Shown: piece after piece, positions 1 through 11,741 of the stretch
Position numbering within the stretch: position 1 is the first letter of the stretch
How the letters are laid out: every line of letters begins with the position of its first letter
DNA from: Deuterostichococcus epilithicus
Lineage: Eukaryota > Chlorophyta > Trebouxiophyceae > Prasiolales > Stichococcaceae
Reading direction: 5' to 3'
Assembly (NCBI GenBank): GCA_033439295.1
Contig: JAVTLE010000015.1
Location: 310,001-374,000, forward strand
Length of the DNA stretch: 64,000 bases
Translations under genes and position numbers: made by a program
The notes under the pieces: generated by a model
What the model was told of the DNA's origin: nothing
The model's database searches: none
The model's input: the letters and a program-made list of their open reading frames with translations, nothing else

Positions 1-141
1 TACATTCATTCATCTCACGGCGCTGCGGCACCTGGCCGTGCCACCGCCCACAGAGCAAGTCCCTCGCCCATGTCAGCACACCACACCAGCGCGTTGCGCC
101 ATGAGGCGGTGTGCGTCCAGATATCATTCGAATTCAGTTCG

Positions 142-3100
142 ATGGCAACTGCACAGGCTGAAAAGGACCACCACGTGCGGGACACCTACAACTACGTCAC
201 CGTCCAGACGGACATCAAGATGCCCGGCCGCGCCGCCGCCGCCGCTCGTGACGCCGCCCGCCAGGTGCGGAAACTGCCGTTCTTACTGGTCCTCTAGTCG
301 TTCGAATGTGCGCTGCTGGTGACACTGCTCGTTGCGACCTCGCTAGCAAGGTGACTCAAAGTCGGCCTTGTGTGTATTCTTGAATGCGCTTGCAAAATCT
401 GTAATCGAGCTTGCGCCCATGAGCAGGGCCCCTGGCGGGCGGCCATTGAGGCGGCGGTGGCGGCCATCGAGGCCAGCGACACCGACTGCCGCGTCCTGGA
501 CATCGGTGCCAACGCAGGTGCTGCATTGGCTGGTTCAATCCATGATGATCCTGCGCCTTTGAGCTATGCGATGTGCAACAACACTGTGCAACATCAGAAC
601 CTCCACCATTTCTGACAGCTGTACTGTGCCTTAGTTGAAAGTGGAACCTGACCCATGGTACGACTGTGAACAACACCGCCAGTGACAGAGCCAGTTGAAG
701 ATCCTCCGCGCACAGCCAATGTTTCACGCATGGATCGAAAGCAGCTGCTGCAGTGCCTAGACCGCTGTCGCAGGGCTGCATGGGATGATGGCGCTGCGGG
801 CGGGTGCGCGGCACGCCACCCTGGCGCAGCGCTGGCTGTACCTGTCGCTGTCCGCAAAGGAGGCCACTGGCGACAACGGCTTCACCGACAAGCAGGCATG
901 CCCTCCGGCCAGCTGCACTGTTCCGGGTTCAGCCTGGTGTCCGCAATGAAAGGAGCTGCAGCCCTTCACAGCATAGCTGGGGACCACACGCATGCTGAGC
1001 CTGCAACTGCCTGCAATTGCCTGCCCCATCTGCTGTAGCAATGCAGCCTGACCCTGGATCGCACAAGTACGGGCAGCCCAGAAGTCAAGCTGCGCAGCCC
1101 TGTTGCAGCTTAATGCAAATCGGTCCTGATGTACACCGCGCAGGTGGCCGTCGTGTACAAGCGCCCGACAGACCTGGCGCTGCGGTCCGACGTGCCAGTC
1201 GTCTGCAACCTCCTGCTGGCAGACATCATGGACGAAGGTGTGCTTCCTGACAGTATGTGTTGGTATCTGCACCGTCACCCTTCGTTCCACACAGCCTCAC
1301 GTGTCCTGGTATTTTCAGAATGCCATGCGATGAGAGGATGCCTCGCCAATTTGGCACCCGCCAAGGCAGGGCGGCTGCAATGCCGTGAGGCCTGCTTTGA
1401 CTAGCACAACTAGCTCATGAGTGACTGGCACGCACAAACCGAGACATGCCTGGCAGGGTCCCGCATGCGAATGCTGCGCTGAGCATGATGTCAGCGATTG
1501 AAGCAGGGCTGCTGGCAAGTGGGCTCATCCCGGCGGTGCGGCACAGCCTGCTCAACCTACTGACGGCGGACGCCCGCGTCTTGCCTGCCGCCGCCACTGT
1601 CTTCTTCCTGGTACCGCTGCTGCACCTCTGTTCGTCTCCTCTGCACCGTGTTCCCCAACGCAAAAGCCATTGATCCAACTCATGTTCAGCCTTCAAGGCA
1701 TGAAGCGCCATGCAGCTTCAGCTCTGGCTTCAAGAACCATCCGTCCTGCACGAAGGGCTCTCATTACGCTAATCGCAATCTAAGGACCTGCTCGCAACAG
1801 CAGACGAATAAAACCTGTGCGGTGGTGCATTAACAGTCTTGGGTTCACTGTGTAGGCGGCGGAGGTGCACACGCCGAAGGCAGCGGGAGTAGATGTGAGC
1901 CCAGTGGACCGCCACCGCTGGCACCACGCCTACCTGTCAGGTGACCGCCTGGTCATACCAACAAGACGCGACTGGGCAGGAACATCTCAAGGGCAGTCAG
2001 ACTTGCCGCGGCACAACTGGCGATGATGCCGGCCGCCCTGGGTCTCGTCCAGCCTGTGCAGCCGCGGGCATCAGAGGCACGACATACAAGCATTTGACAC
2101 AGTCCCCGACTCAGCCTCTTTTCAGATCTCTGCCTGAGGTGTACCCAACGCAGCGCGCCCGGCTCTCCTGAGGACTGTCGCATCAGTCACTGTGTGATGA
2201 TTTCATGAGACTCCAATGCAGGTGTGCCGCTGGCGGACGGCATGTTCCGGCCGCTGTCAGCGCCGCAGGAGGCGTGGCACTTTTCGATGGCGTCGCCGCC
2301 GGAGGATGCGGAAAGCAGGACGCTCGATGTCACCTTCACAACACGCGGCAGGCTCAACGCGATCGTGTTCTGGTTCGAGCTCGACCTCGGGCACGGCATA
2401 CGCCTCAGCACCGGCCCGCAGGCTGTCGCAGCAGGTATGCTCTTGCGCACGACGGCAGCGTCACGCAAGGCTGATAGCAGGTGGCATGGAGCTGTGACGC
2501 TTCGAGACGTCAGGGCTGATATAAACAGGGCAGCTTTCGGCCTTGCCCTCTGCACCCTCTGATATGGCGCTGGAGGCTGCAACCAACACCATGACCTGGG
2601 CCTTACCCAGCGGGGCACAAACAGGCACTGCTCTAGCCTAAGCCTGCTTCGAAAACGACCTGGTGGCATGCAGCTCACAGGACAATTGGCGACACTACCC
2701 CATCTGCAGAGGGACGTCATCCTGACGGTTGGCTCGCATCGTCGCCCGCAGTCCTCAGGATGCTTCGGCCGGCGGGGCAGCACCCGGCAGGTGGGACGGC
2801 TGCAACAGGTCGCAAGTCCGACTTCCCTACATCATTATGCGCAGGCCTGAAGACGCTGGGGCCGGCAGTGCAGTACCTGGCGGGTGAGATGGCGGTGGAG
2901 GAAGGCATGGTGCTGCCGCTCCGCACGGCGCACAACACCGTGCGGCTGCGCTTCGACGTGGAGGAGGCAGAGTACCTCAACCTGACGAAGGAGGACGCCT
3001 CCTTCCCGCCGCGTCAGTTCGCCATGCTGGCCGACGCACGGCGCAACGAGGTGAGAGCTGCTTGTCTGTCCAAGACGTCAGTGCTGCTAGGCGCGGCTTC

Positions 3101-6100
3101 GGCAAGACAAGGGTCGGTGGAGTGGCCAAGCTGGACTCATTGGACATTGCCCAGCCTCGCTCACATGCTCCGCCAAATGGTTGCAGCAACAGCAGGCGTT
3201 CGTTCCAAGCAGCAATGCCTGCACTCAGCCGCTTTGGCGGCAAAGGCAGCCCGATGGGCAGCGCAGGTGCTTGAGGAAGGCTCGCTGGAGGGCGAAGTGC
3301 AGACACCTGACGCCACCACCTTGAATACAGGCGTACGCGGCTGCGATCGGCCGCGCCGTCGCCCGCAAACAGGCAGAAGACGGCGATGCGCACTGCCTGG
3401 ACATAGGCGGCGGCGCCGGGGCGCTGGCGGTGCTGGCGGCAAGGGCAGGCGCCTCCTCCGTCGTCACCTGCGAGCTGCACGAGGGCCTCGCGGCGGTGGC
3501 GCGCCGGGTGCGGCGCCTCGATCCGTGTCTGCTCAGCAGGTCCGCGTCTGGAGCGGCCAACGCGCCGCGGTGTTGTGCAGCGGCAGCCTCAGTCAGCGAG
3601 AGCCTCAGTCAACGGCAGCTTCATCAGCGGCAGCACTGGTCAGCGACAGCATCAGTCAGCGGCAGCATCCATGCGGGAGGACGCCCTGGCTGGCATATAA
3701 ACTCTCCCCTTTCGATGATGAGGAACCTCTGGCGCAGCAAGCCTGCGGCCCTCGCAGTTGTTGGAAACGGAAATACCTGCCGTGAGACGGCTGCCATGGG
3801 ACGGCATGTCTTCTTCCGATGCGCACAGGTGGTGGCGGTGAACGGCGCGGGCGAGAAGGTATCGGTGGTGCAGAAGGACGCGGGCCTGCTGGAGCGCGGC
3901 AAGCAGGTCCGCCGCCTGGGCGTCAACCTCGTCACCGCGGACTTCTTCGACGCAGGCACGTTTGCATGTCGGTATAAGCTGAGGAGCTACGGAGACTGGG
4001 CACGCCGCCGCCGGTGGCTGTCACGACTCGGTTTGACTGACGTTGACAGTGCAGCCAGACGCGATGATGCACAGGCGACGCACTGTTGGCCATTCCATCT
4101 TGCGCTGTCTGCACACGGTCAGGTGCTGCCAAATCTGTTTCGACAGGCCGGTCAGGTTCGTTTCGTCTGTCCGCGGCACAGGCCTGCTCGGCGACAACTG
4201 GCTGTACCTGCTGGAGCTGGCCAAGAAGAATGTGGTGCAGCCCGGCGCTGCGGTGGTGCCAGCAGCAGCCAGTCTGTACTGCATGGGCCTGGAGCTGCCT
4301 GCCAGCTCTGCATGCGGCTTCGACCTGTCCTGCTTGGACAAGTACAGGTGACACCACCAGGAAGTTTGCTGCGGCTGAGCCTGAAACTCGAGCTAACGAA
4401 GAAGATGTGGAGGTGTTCTGCAGTGTCATGATGCGTGCATGTGATCGTGATCCACCTGCGCCCGTTGGTTGAGCAGACAGCCACGGCCGCCGATTGTGCG
4501 CAGCTGTACACTGACGGCAGACTACGTATATTTCATGATACAAACAGAGTATCCTGCATCGGCTGGGTGAACTCCTCAGCTGCTGCACCACTTGATGCTG
4601 CAGATACGAAAAGTCGTATCAGGCGGTGTTCCTGGACCAGGTGCCACACCGGCGGCTGACCAAACCCAAAAAGGTTTTTGAGTATTTCTTCGAGGGTCAG
4701 CGAACCGGGCGCGGCCGTGAGAACATCGTCAAGCTGGAGGTGAAGGGCTGGCCCGCATGCCTGGCCACCAGCTGTGGTGCTCACATGAGCTGCTCTTGTC
4801 GTGCTGGACAGTGAGGAGTGCTTGGGGAATTCTCTCCATAGCTCCTTCTAACATTTCAATTGCCGTGTCAGCTGTGGTTCTAATCGTGGCACCAACATCC
4901 TTAAAGAGACAATGAGAATGTCGACAGCCAGCTTCTCCACCAAAGCGGGCAATTCCGCCCTTGCCATAAAATGCAATTGTGCCGCCAAACAGGTTTTGGC
5001 AGAGGGCACCCTCAATGCGGTGGCCTTCTGGTTCGACCTGCACCTAGATGCTCACGAGACGCTCACCACAGGTGGGTCTGCATGACCCAGCAAGCTCTGC
5101 CGTCCCCCACACCTGTGTCAGACACTGCACCAGCTGGCGGCATCAGAGTCGGAGCAGCCACATCAGCACCAGGCTGATCCAGCCAAGATAGACTCGCCTG
5201 GGTTGCTGCTGCAGCGAGCTTTGAAAGCCCTGTCTGAACTGCTTGCTGCCATGCTGCCTTGCAGCGCCGCTCGGCGTCGGCCTGGGCGGCTGCATCAGCG
5301 GCGACGCCGCAGCAACGACTCAGCCGCAGCCCGCAGATGCTGGTGGAGCAGGAATCGCGCTGCAGGTCAGCGGTTTCCACACTAGCGGCAAGGCGGAGGC
5401 CAACAGCCCGGCTGACCCGTGCACACCGCCTCAGAACGGAGTCCCGATTACGCAGCCTTGCAAGGTTGGCACCAGCGCTGGCAGAGGCGGCAGCCACAAA
5501 AGCAGCATACCTGCGGCCGCAACCGACCCCAGGCCCGTGGAGAATCTTCATGGACCAGACGCCTTCAGTGCCCGCGCCGCGGCTGCAGACAACGCTGGTG
5601 CCGCGGCAGTCCTGGCACACAGCATCCAGTGTGCACCAGCCAGCACAGCAGATCCTGCACAAGATGCTGCCAAACAGCCAGGCGCCGCCGCGGCAGACGA
5701 CGGTCCTGCAGCGGCCAGCGCGGACGAGCGGGCTGCGCCGCCACTGGCCAATGAGCAGCAGCCAGGAGCGAGTGGTGCGAATACCTCGGCCCCAGCCGCT
5801 GCTGGCGACCCGCCGGAGGAGGCACAGCGGCGCCAGCAGCAGCACTACTGGGGCCAGGCGCTGCAGCATCTGGACTTCGAGGTGGACACTTCGATATTTT
5901 CTACATTTTTCTATATTTGTTGCCCCTCCTTGTAGCTGCATTACAGCTGTGCAATGCCACCTCGTCTTGCCGCCAACAATTTGCTGACATGAGAGCTGCC
6001 TTCCTGCGAGCTCCGCAGGCTGTTCTGCCACCGTCACTAGATGCACCTTGCACTATGCTTTTGAGAGCTTGCGACGCGGTTAATCAAGTGCGGCCGATGC

Positions 6101-7370
6101 GCCGCAGGAGGAGGTGCAGCCGGGCCGGAAGGTGACGCTGCTAGCCAAGCGAGATGGCGGCACCATTCGCTTCAGCCTGCGGGTGCGAGATTCACATGAA
6201 TTGAGGCTAGCATCAGTGTTCTGGTCCAAGCTTGCTGCAATCTGCTGTCTGCCGAGCATGCGCAGAGTAGGCATAGAGCTGGTGGAGTCACCAGGTTTGA
6301 CATCGATCAGTGCCACCTGTCGGTACATGCCCTGTCGAGGAGTGTGGAGTTCCTGTGGATTTCTGGTGGTGGCAGCAATGCCTCTGGCCTGCTGTGTGCC
6401 GCAGGCGGGCGTGGGAGAGATAGCTGCGCGGCCGCCGTGGCTGGAGGAGTGGGGCGGCGGCGCCAGTGTCGAGAACCCGCACGTGCAGCGCGTCCACTAC
6501 TGCGAGCTCCTGGTGCGTCAGTAGCGCAGACACAACTCTCTAACATACAAACGCTGCCTGACGAAGGCACATCCTCAGACACCCACAAACTCTCTTTCTG
6601 ACTGCCGGACAATCGTTGTCGCCTGGCGGCAAAAGCTGTGCGACCTAGGCAATGCAAGCTGTGCGTGAGCCGGCTCCGCTTCGTGACCGTGCAGAGTTGC
6701 TGTCAGTTTGATCACGGCACATGGCCGGACGCTGCTCGGCCAGCATGCTTTTCTGTGCTTGCACTTCTGAGGCTCTGACAGGATTCGTCTGCTGGCAATA
6801 GAAGCCTGCACAGAAGCTCAGAGGCCACAGAGCCAGACACCAGAAGCGGCAACATTTGCAGTCGCGAATCTAGCGTGCCAAATAAAAATAACCCCCTCAA
6901 TGCAGGTGCGGGACTTCCTGCAGCGTGTCAAGTGTGGCCGCTTCCCGCCCATCGAGAAGGACATGCGCATGGTGGCGGCGCACTGCGGCAGCCTGTTCCT
7001 GGACCCGACTGCCCTCGCCCAGGTGCGCAGGTTTTCCAGATGCCATACCACTTGATGAGGGATAGTCAGCCTCCGCACCAGAAGCTGAGCTGCGAGTCCT
7101 GCGTGCGCCTGTTCTATTCCCCTGCGTCTATGCCTGAGTGCCCACGACTCGGCCGGCGGGTGTGCCACTGTCGACTTCACTTGTCGCTGCTGGCGGCTTG
7201 CACAGAATGTGAAACAGCCAAGTCACCGATTAACGGGCATGCTGCTTGCCAATGTCTCATTGCAGGTGTACCACGAGCTGGTGGTGCTGGAGCAGCTGCA
7301 CAAGCACCCCGAGTTCTGCCCAGGGGCCTCACTGGAGGCCATCACCCGACCACCACTGGCTCACCACTAA
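142..7370 (+). CDS. PRMT7-like protein arginine methyltransferase with two tandem methyltransferase modules
   Basis: The model joins exons 142-264, 427-517, 774-895, 1144-1237, 1507-1610, 1856-1940, 2222-2434, 2845-3050, 3331-3507, 3829-3955, 4182-4347, 4604-4739, 4993-5071, 5265-5881, 6108-6182, 6405-6512, 6906-7022 and 7266-7370; all phases agree and give 914 aa. Module 1 has SAM motif I 'VLDIGANAG' (about aa 63) and a beta-barrel ending near 'IVFWFELDLGHGIRLSTGP'. Module 2 has 'MLADARRNEAYAAAI', motif I 'CLDIGGGAG' (about aa 368) and a second barrel strand 'NAVAFWFDLHLDAHET'. Two modules in tandem are the PRMT7 architecture, an enzyme that monomethylates arginine. An Ala/Gln/Pro-rich insert fills about aa 595-765, and an unrecognised extension ('PPWLEEWGGGASVENPHVQ') ends the protein. 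The double-E loop is altered in both modules, so activity is uncertain. Two introns use GC donors. The ATG at 142 is the nearest fitting start; one at 70 is also in frame. Confidence 0.82.
3583..3669. repeat. degenerate minisatellite in an intron of the methyltransferase gene
   Basis: About five imperfect copies of a 16-19 nt unit close to CAGTCAGCGGCAGCAT follow one another inside the intron 3508-3828. The copies differ by point changes and small indels, so it is an old array. Confidence 0.7.
4800..4992 (-). other. lower-GC intron segment open on the antisense strand
   Basis: The intron 4740-4992 of the methyltransferase gene is clearly less GC-rich than its surroundings. Its minus strand reads open as a protein-like stretch including 'GGTIAFYGKGGIARFGGEAG' and 'GATIRTTADTAIEMLEGAME', with balanced composition unlike the Ala/Arg-rich shadow frames elsewhere. 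I see no start codon context, partner exon or known family. It could be a fragment of an inserted element or gene. Confidence 0.3.
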
Positions 7371-7508
7371 TGCAGCATTGAAGGCGCTGCAGCTGGAGGC
7401 AGTCATGGCCCGCTTGCCGCTGGTGCAAGTCAACCTGCAATATGTACACCCTTGCAGTTGCAAACCAGTGGAAATTCATGCGGCAGGCTTCCTGTGATCT
7501 AGCCGGAT

Positions 7509-7513
7509 TGTAA
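7509..7513 (+). terminator. TGTAA polyadenylation signal of the methyltransferase gene
   Basis: TGTAA lies 139 nt after the TAA stop at 7368-7370. TGTAA is the usual chlorophyte polyadenylation signal. Confidence 0.55.
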
Positions 7514-7738
7514 ATACCCTCTATCGCGGGCGCACTTGCTGTGCGCGATGGTTACCATCAAATGTGCAGGATGCCCTTCGCATCATATGAGTGTCCGCCA
7601 TATGTCTCCAGGCAAGTGTGAACCGGTCGCCCGCAGTGCCATCATCCGTCCGCCGACTGTGGCCGCGGTCCTTTCTTTTCGTCTCCAGCCAGCCCCTTAA
7701 CGCAGCCTCACGGCCGTGCCTATGTGCACGGCGTGCTC

Positions 7739-10700
7739 TCAGCCGGGGCTTGAAGGCTCCTGCAGGGCACAACCGGGGTTCAGACTAGCAAGCGATTTGG
7801 TGGAACGTCTGCAAATGCGTCGACCACTGCTGCCATCAGACGATGTGCAGATCAAAATCACAGGGGCAGACGAGACGAGCACCTTATTCGTCAGGGGGCA
7901 GCGCATCCATGTCTCTGCAGTGTGCGGTTCCCCAGCCGCCTGGTTCACGACAGCAGCGCCACTGCCAGGCTGCCTCAGCTGCTGCAGTGCATTTGCTGCG
8001 GTTGTGTGAAGGGGCGTTGCAGCAGCCGGCAGGCCTACGCCGGCTGCTGTCCGGCTGCTGAACCCAGCGGCCTGCTTTGCGCGACGGCGCGCGGTTCTGC
8101 ACCCTGTCAGACCCTTGCCAGCTCGCTGCTGCGTGTCTTCTTCCTCCTTAGAGCAAACAAATATAATACTTGCATCATGGGCTTGTTTGTCATGCCGAGA
8201 TACCATAGTGCAAGCGCAGACGACTCTGCCCAGCAGCACCAGCGGCTTATTCTTTACCGGAGTATTGCTGGGAACGGTCGACTCCACTGCCGGACACGAG
8301 TGTTGATGTGTGACTAGTAGGGGTGCAGTGAGCGTTTGCAGCAATGTGCAGCTGTTCCTGGACTGCGAAAGCGCTACCGTCAGCAGCGCTACTGCCGCAG
8401 CCTCAGCCTGCGCCTCTGCGTCTGTCGTCGAGCCGTCCGAACGCTGCGTGCCGCCGCCACCAGCTCCGCTGGTGCGTGCCATCCGACCCATGACAGCGGC
8501 ATCGAGCGCCTCGAGGGCTGCCGACGCTAGTGGTGACCGCCATTGCAGCAGCCTGAGGCGCCATGCCAGGCGCTGCCTGACCATCCGCCAGTCCGAGGCG
8601 GCTCTGGGATCGGCTCGGCCAGCTGTCGGCGCATGGCATCCGCATCAGCCTCGACCAGCCGGCGCAGCGTATTGGCAGCATGCCTGAAGCCGCAAGGGCC
8701 AGATATGCCGCCGTTGTCGCTGGTGGCACTGTCTCCTGGCCTCTTAAGGAAGGTGTTGTGTCCCTCCATCGCCAGATGCATGGCCCGCAGCAGAAAGTCG
8801 ATGACATCCTGCCGCACGCCGGGATTTTCAAGCCGCGGCGCCAGCGGTGCGAGCTCTGAAAGCATGTCGACAGCTGCTCTGATGTTGCGGCAGCCCACCA
8901 GCACAGGCTCGCTTGGCGGCCATGGCCAGGTCGGCATGGGTGCAAAGCGCCTGCGTCAGCATGGAGGCGGCACTTGCGGCATGGAACAGATGGCAGACGA
9001 GCGCCTGGGATGGCGGCGGGTCCGTCATGGCGATTGCTATGGCGACTGCCTTGGCAACCGCCTGTGGGGCAAGCTGGTAGCGATCCCAGGCGCCATCTGC
9101 AAGAGCAGTGCAGAGATCCCGTGACGGCAGCTGCACTGCCAGGCACAGCAGCAGCGGCGCCGCCGCCTCCAGCAGCCGCCCTGCGGCCGCGGTGGCGGGC
9201 TCGTTCCAGGAGGGGCCACTGCTTCCGGCAGCCAGGTCCAACTCAGCGGTCAGACGCTCAGCGGCTGCAATCGCGAGAGTTTCCACTGCCACGGATGCCT
9301 GAGTCCCAACCGTGTTGCCGCCTGGCTTGTACAGCCTGCAAGATACCGCAGCACTGCGCAGCAGCGTCTCACAGACGTCCTGCAGCTCCCTGGTGAAGGT
9401 GGCCTGCTCCGACAGCGACACCGCTAGCGGCAGCTGCCGCCCCGAGCTCTGGCTGGTGCTGCAGCAGGACGAGGAGAACGCCATCTCCCCTGTCACGACC
9501 GCCGCCAGCATCGCTGCCGCGGCCCGCTCGCAGTGCTGCCGGATGCGTTCTGGTCCTCCGCTGTCTGCCGTCAGGGCTGTGAAAGCCTGCAGAACCGCAT
9601 AGGCAGGCTGAAAGGCAGCGGCAAGCTCCGATGGCTGCAGCTCCCGGGCAGCACACTGCAGTAGCTTCCGGCTGCCAGCAACAGCCTGCGCTGACGATTG
9701 CAGCAGCTCTGCTGGCATGGCGGCGCACTCGCCGCCGGGGCTGCAAGCAGCTGCCGCATCGCTACAGCAGCGGCAGACCAGGCTGCTGGCGACAGCCCAG
9801 AGCTCTGCCGCTGCCTCATGCGGCAGCGGCGCGGGCCGGGCGCTGCATGCCATGCGCTGCAGCGACAGCAGGCATGTTGTCAGCGCCAACGGCAGCCTCT
9901 TGCTGGCTGCATGCTGTGCGTGGTCATTGGTAGCTCTGTGGGATTCCAGTGCTGCATTGAGGCGCGCCGCCAGAGTCGCCAGATGCTGCAGCAGAGGCGC
10001 GCTGCAGAGTGCCGCAGCCGACCCCGTCGCCTCACTTGCAAAGTGCACCACCGCCAGCAGTTCCACAGCGTAGGTTTCGCCATCCTGTGTGCTCAAATCG
10101 CACGCTGTGGTGCAGCCAGCCGCCAATTCGATACCCGGCCGCAGCGCCGCCACCACCTCTGGCTCCACCATGCGTGCTTCCACCACAATGGCCACCAGGG
10201 CTGTGTGCAGCTGCAATTGTTTCCACTCCAGCTCAGCCGAGACCAGGGCCTCTGGAAAATTGGGCGCCCGCAGCGCCTTGCCTATCACCATCGGCACCCG
10301 CAGCGGCAGGCGCTGCGCTGGCTCGGCTGCTGCCTGAGCCATCGATACTTGTGCCAGCACAGCGAAGGCGGCCACCGCCTGCGGCGGAGTGCCTGCAGCC
10401 AGCCGCCGCTCGAGCAATGCTGCAGCTGTGGCCGCCCGCAGTGCGTCCGCTGACACATGTGAACCGTGCTGTGGGCTGTTCCTGTGTAGACAGGAGAGGA
10501 AGACTTGTGTTCAGTCAAAACAATGCCACTACTGTTATTGATATGCTGGGCAGATTTCGATTGCAGCCATGCTACGCTGCGGCACATGCTTAACACGTCG
10601 CTGCATGCAGGTCTACGAGCTCTCATGTGCCCTGCATCTGCGTGAAACAGCACCGTGCTCCACAACTCACTGGATCAGCCTGTCCAGAAACTCGAGCAGC

Positions 10701-11029
10701 ACGCGCCAGGCCGGCAGGGCGGTGCTGGATGGCCGCCGTGTGTCATACTGAAGACTGACTTCGGCAGCCAGCTCGTCTGCAGCAGCGTCCATTTCCGGCT
10801 GAAAGACAGGCGTTTGCACGACCGAGGCCTGGCAAAGATCAGGAAGCGAGGCCTCACTTAGGCGACAATATTTGGTAAACACCGGGCGGCACATCCTCGA
10901 CCCCTCACAAGTTGCAGGTTCCCCTAGGCGCATGCGTAATGATTCTTCCAGGAGCACAGATACCTCGCAGCTCACCTGCTGTGGCAAGCGGGTCGTCACA
11001 TTTGGACCGCTAGACCGCTTGGAAGGCAT
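7739..11029 (-). CDS. large helix-rich protein of unknown function, reading frame interrupted
   Basis: The first exon runs from an ATG at 11029 to a GTGAGT donor near 10670 and contains 'EFLDRLIQ'. The splice to 'NSPQHGSHVSADAL' near 10483 is in phase and opens a frame running to about 8905. It is rich in Ala, Leu and Glu, as in helical-repeat proteins. Near 8910, beside a GGG run, coding must move by one base to continue as 'AAVDMLSELAPLAP' and 'NPGVRQDVIDFLLRAMHLAM'. Another frame change is needed near 8560 to reach 'DAAVMGRMART'. The 3' end is uncertain: frames stay open to 7739, converging on the methyltransferase gene, but the coding signal weakens below 8330. The first exon could also splice earlier at a GTGAGC near 10975. 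I recognise no family. Confidence 0.5.
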
Positions 11030-11685
11030 GCCGATGTCAGACCGCGTCAGGCCTGCCGTGAATGATCCTCTTGAATGCTGTCATGTTCGAATGTCTAGCG
11101 CGAGCAGCGCGTATAGATCTTCTGCTGCACCAAACTGTTAAGAAAGCCAGCAGGAAGGGCGGGAAAAGCTGCGGCATTTTTAGCCCCAAATCTGCCTCCT
11201 ACACGTCATATCCTCCGGACGTCCTCACATAGATGCTAACTTTGTCGCGCTCAATTGGCATGCGGCGGCGATGGCTGTTTGGGTGGCTGCTCTGTCATCT
11301 GTGCTTGATGACGGTCTGCAGCATGGCTGACCTAGGAGCTATCTGTGCCTGGCCCTGCTGCCGCTGTTGCTGTTGCCTGATAAAAACCATGAATCCTGTT
11401 GCGGTAGACCGCTGATAAGGGAGGGCTTGATGATGTGTCTCTCTCCAGCCATAAAGGACAAACACTCTGTTCGGACCGGCGTCAGCCAATCCGGCGTACC
11501 AGTAGAAACATCATCTGGAGACGCCACAATCGATCATGAGACGACCGCATATCTATCTGGCTGGCATCGCGTGTGTGCAAATGTTCAACTGGCGTGTGCT
11601 GGCACAAATCGCAAATGCCTCCCTCCAACAGGGTTGCCTCCGTCGCAACAGACGGCCTTGAATGAGGTAATACATCACAGCATAT
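11030..11685. other. intergenic region between two minus-strand genes
   Basis: No supported exon on either strand. It holds the upstream region of the helical-protein gene and the region beyond the SPEF1 poly(A) signal. Confidence 0.5.
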
Positions 11686-11690
11686 TTACA
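11686..11690 (-). terminator. TGTAA polyadenylation signal of the SPEF1-like gene
   Basis: TGTAA on the minus strand lies about 50 nt beyond the TGA stop at 11742-11744, which supports that stop as the true gene end. Confidence 0.6.
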
Positions 11691-11741
11691 TCCGCAGCCG
11701 CAGCGCAGCAGACCCATTGCCGCTCTTCCCCTCTGCGCTCA

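Noticed and set aside
9698-10453. Plus-strand open frame of 251 codons
   Set aside because: It is antisense to the well-behaved minus-strand helical exon and has shadow-like Arg/Cys/Gln composition.
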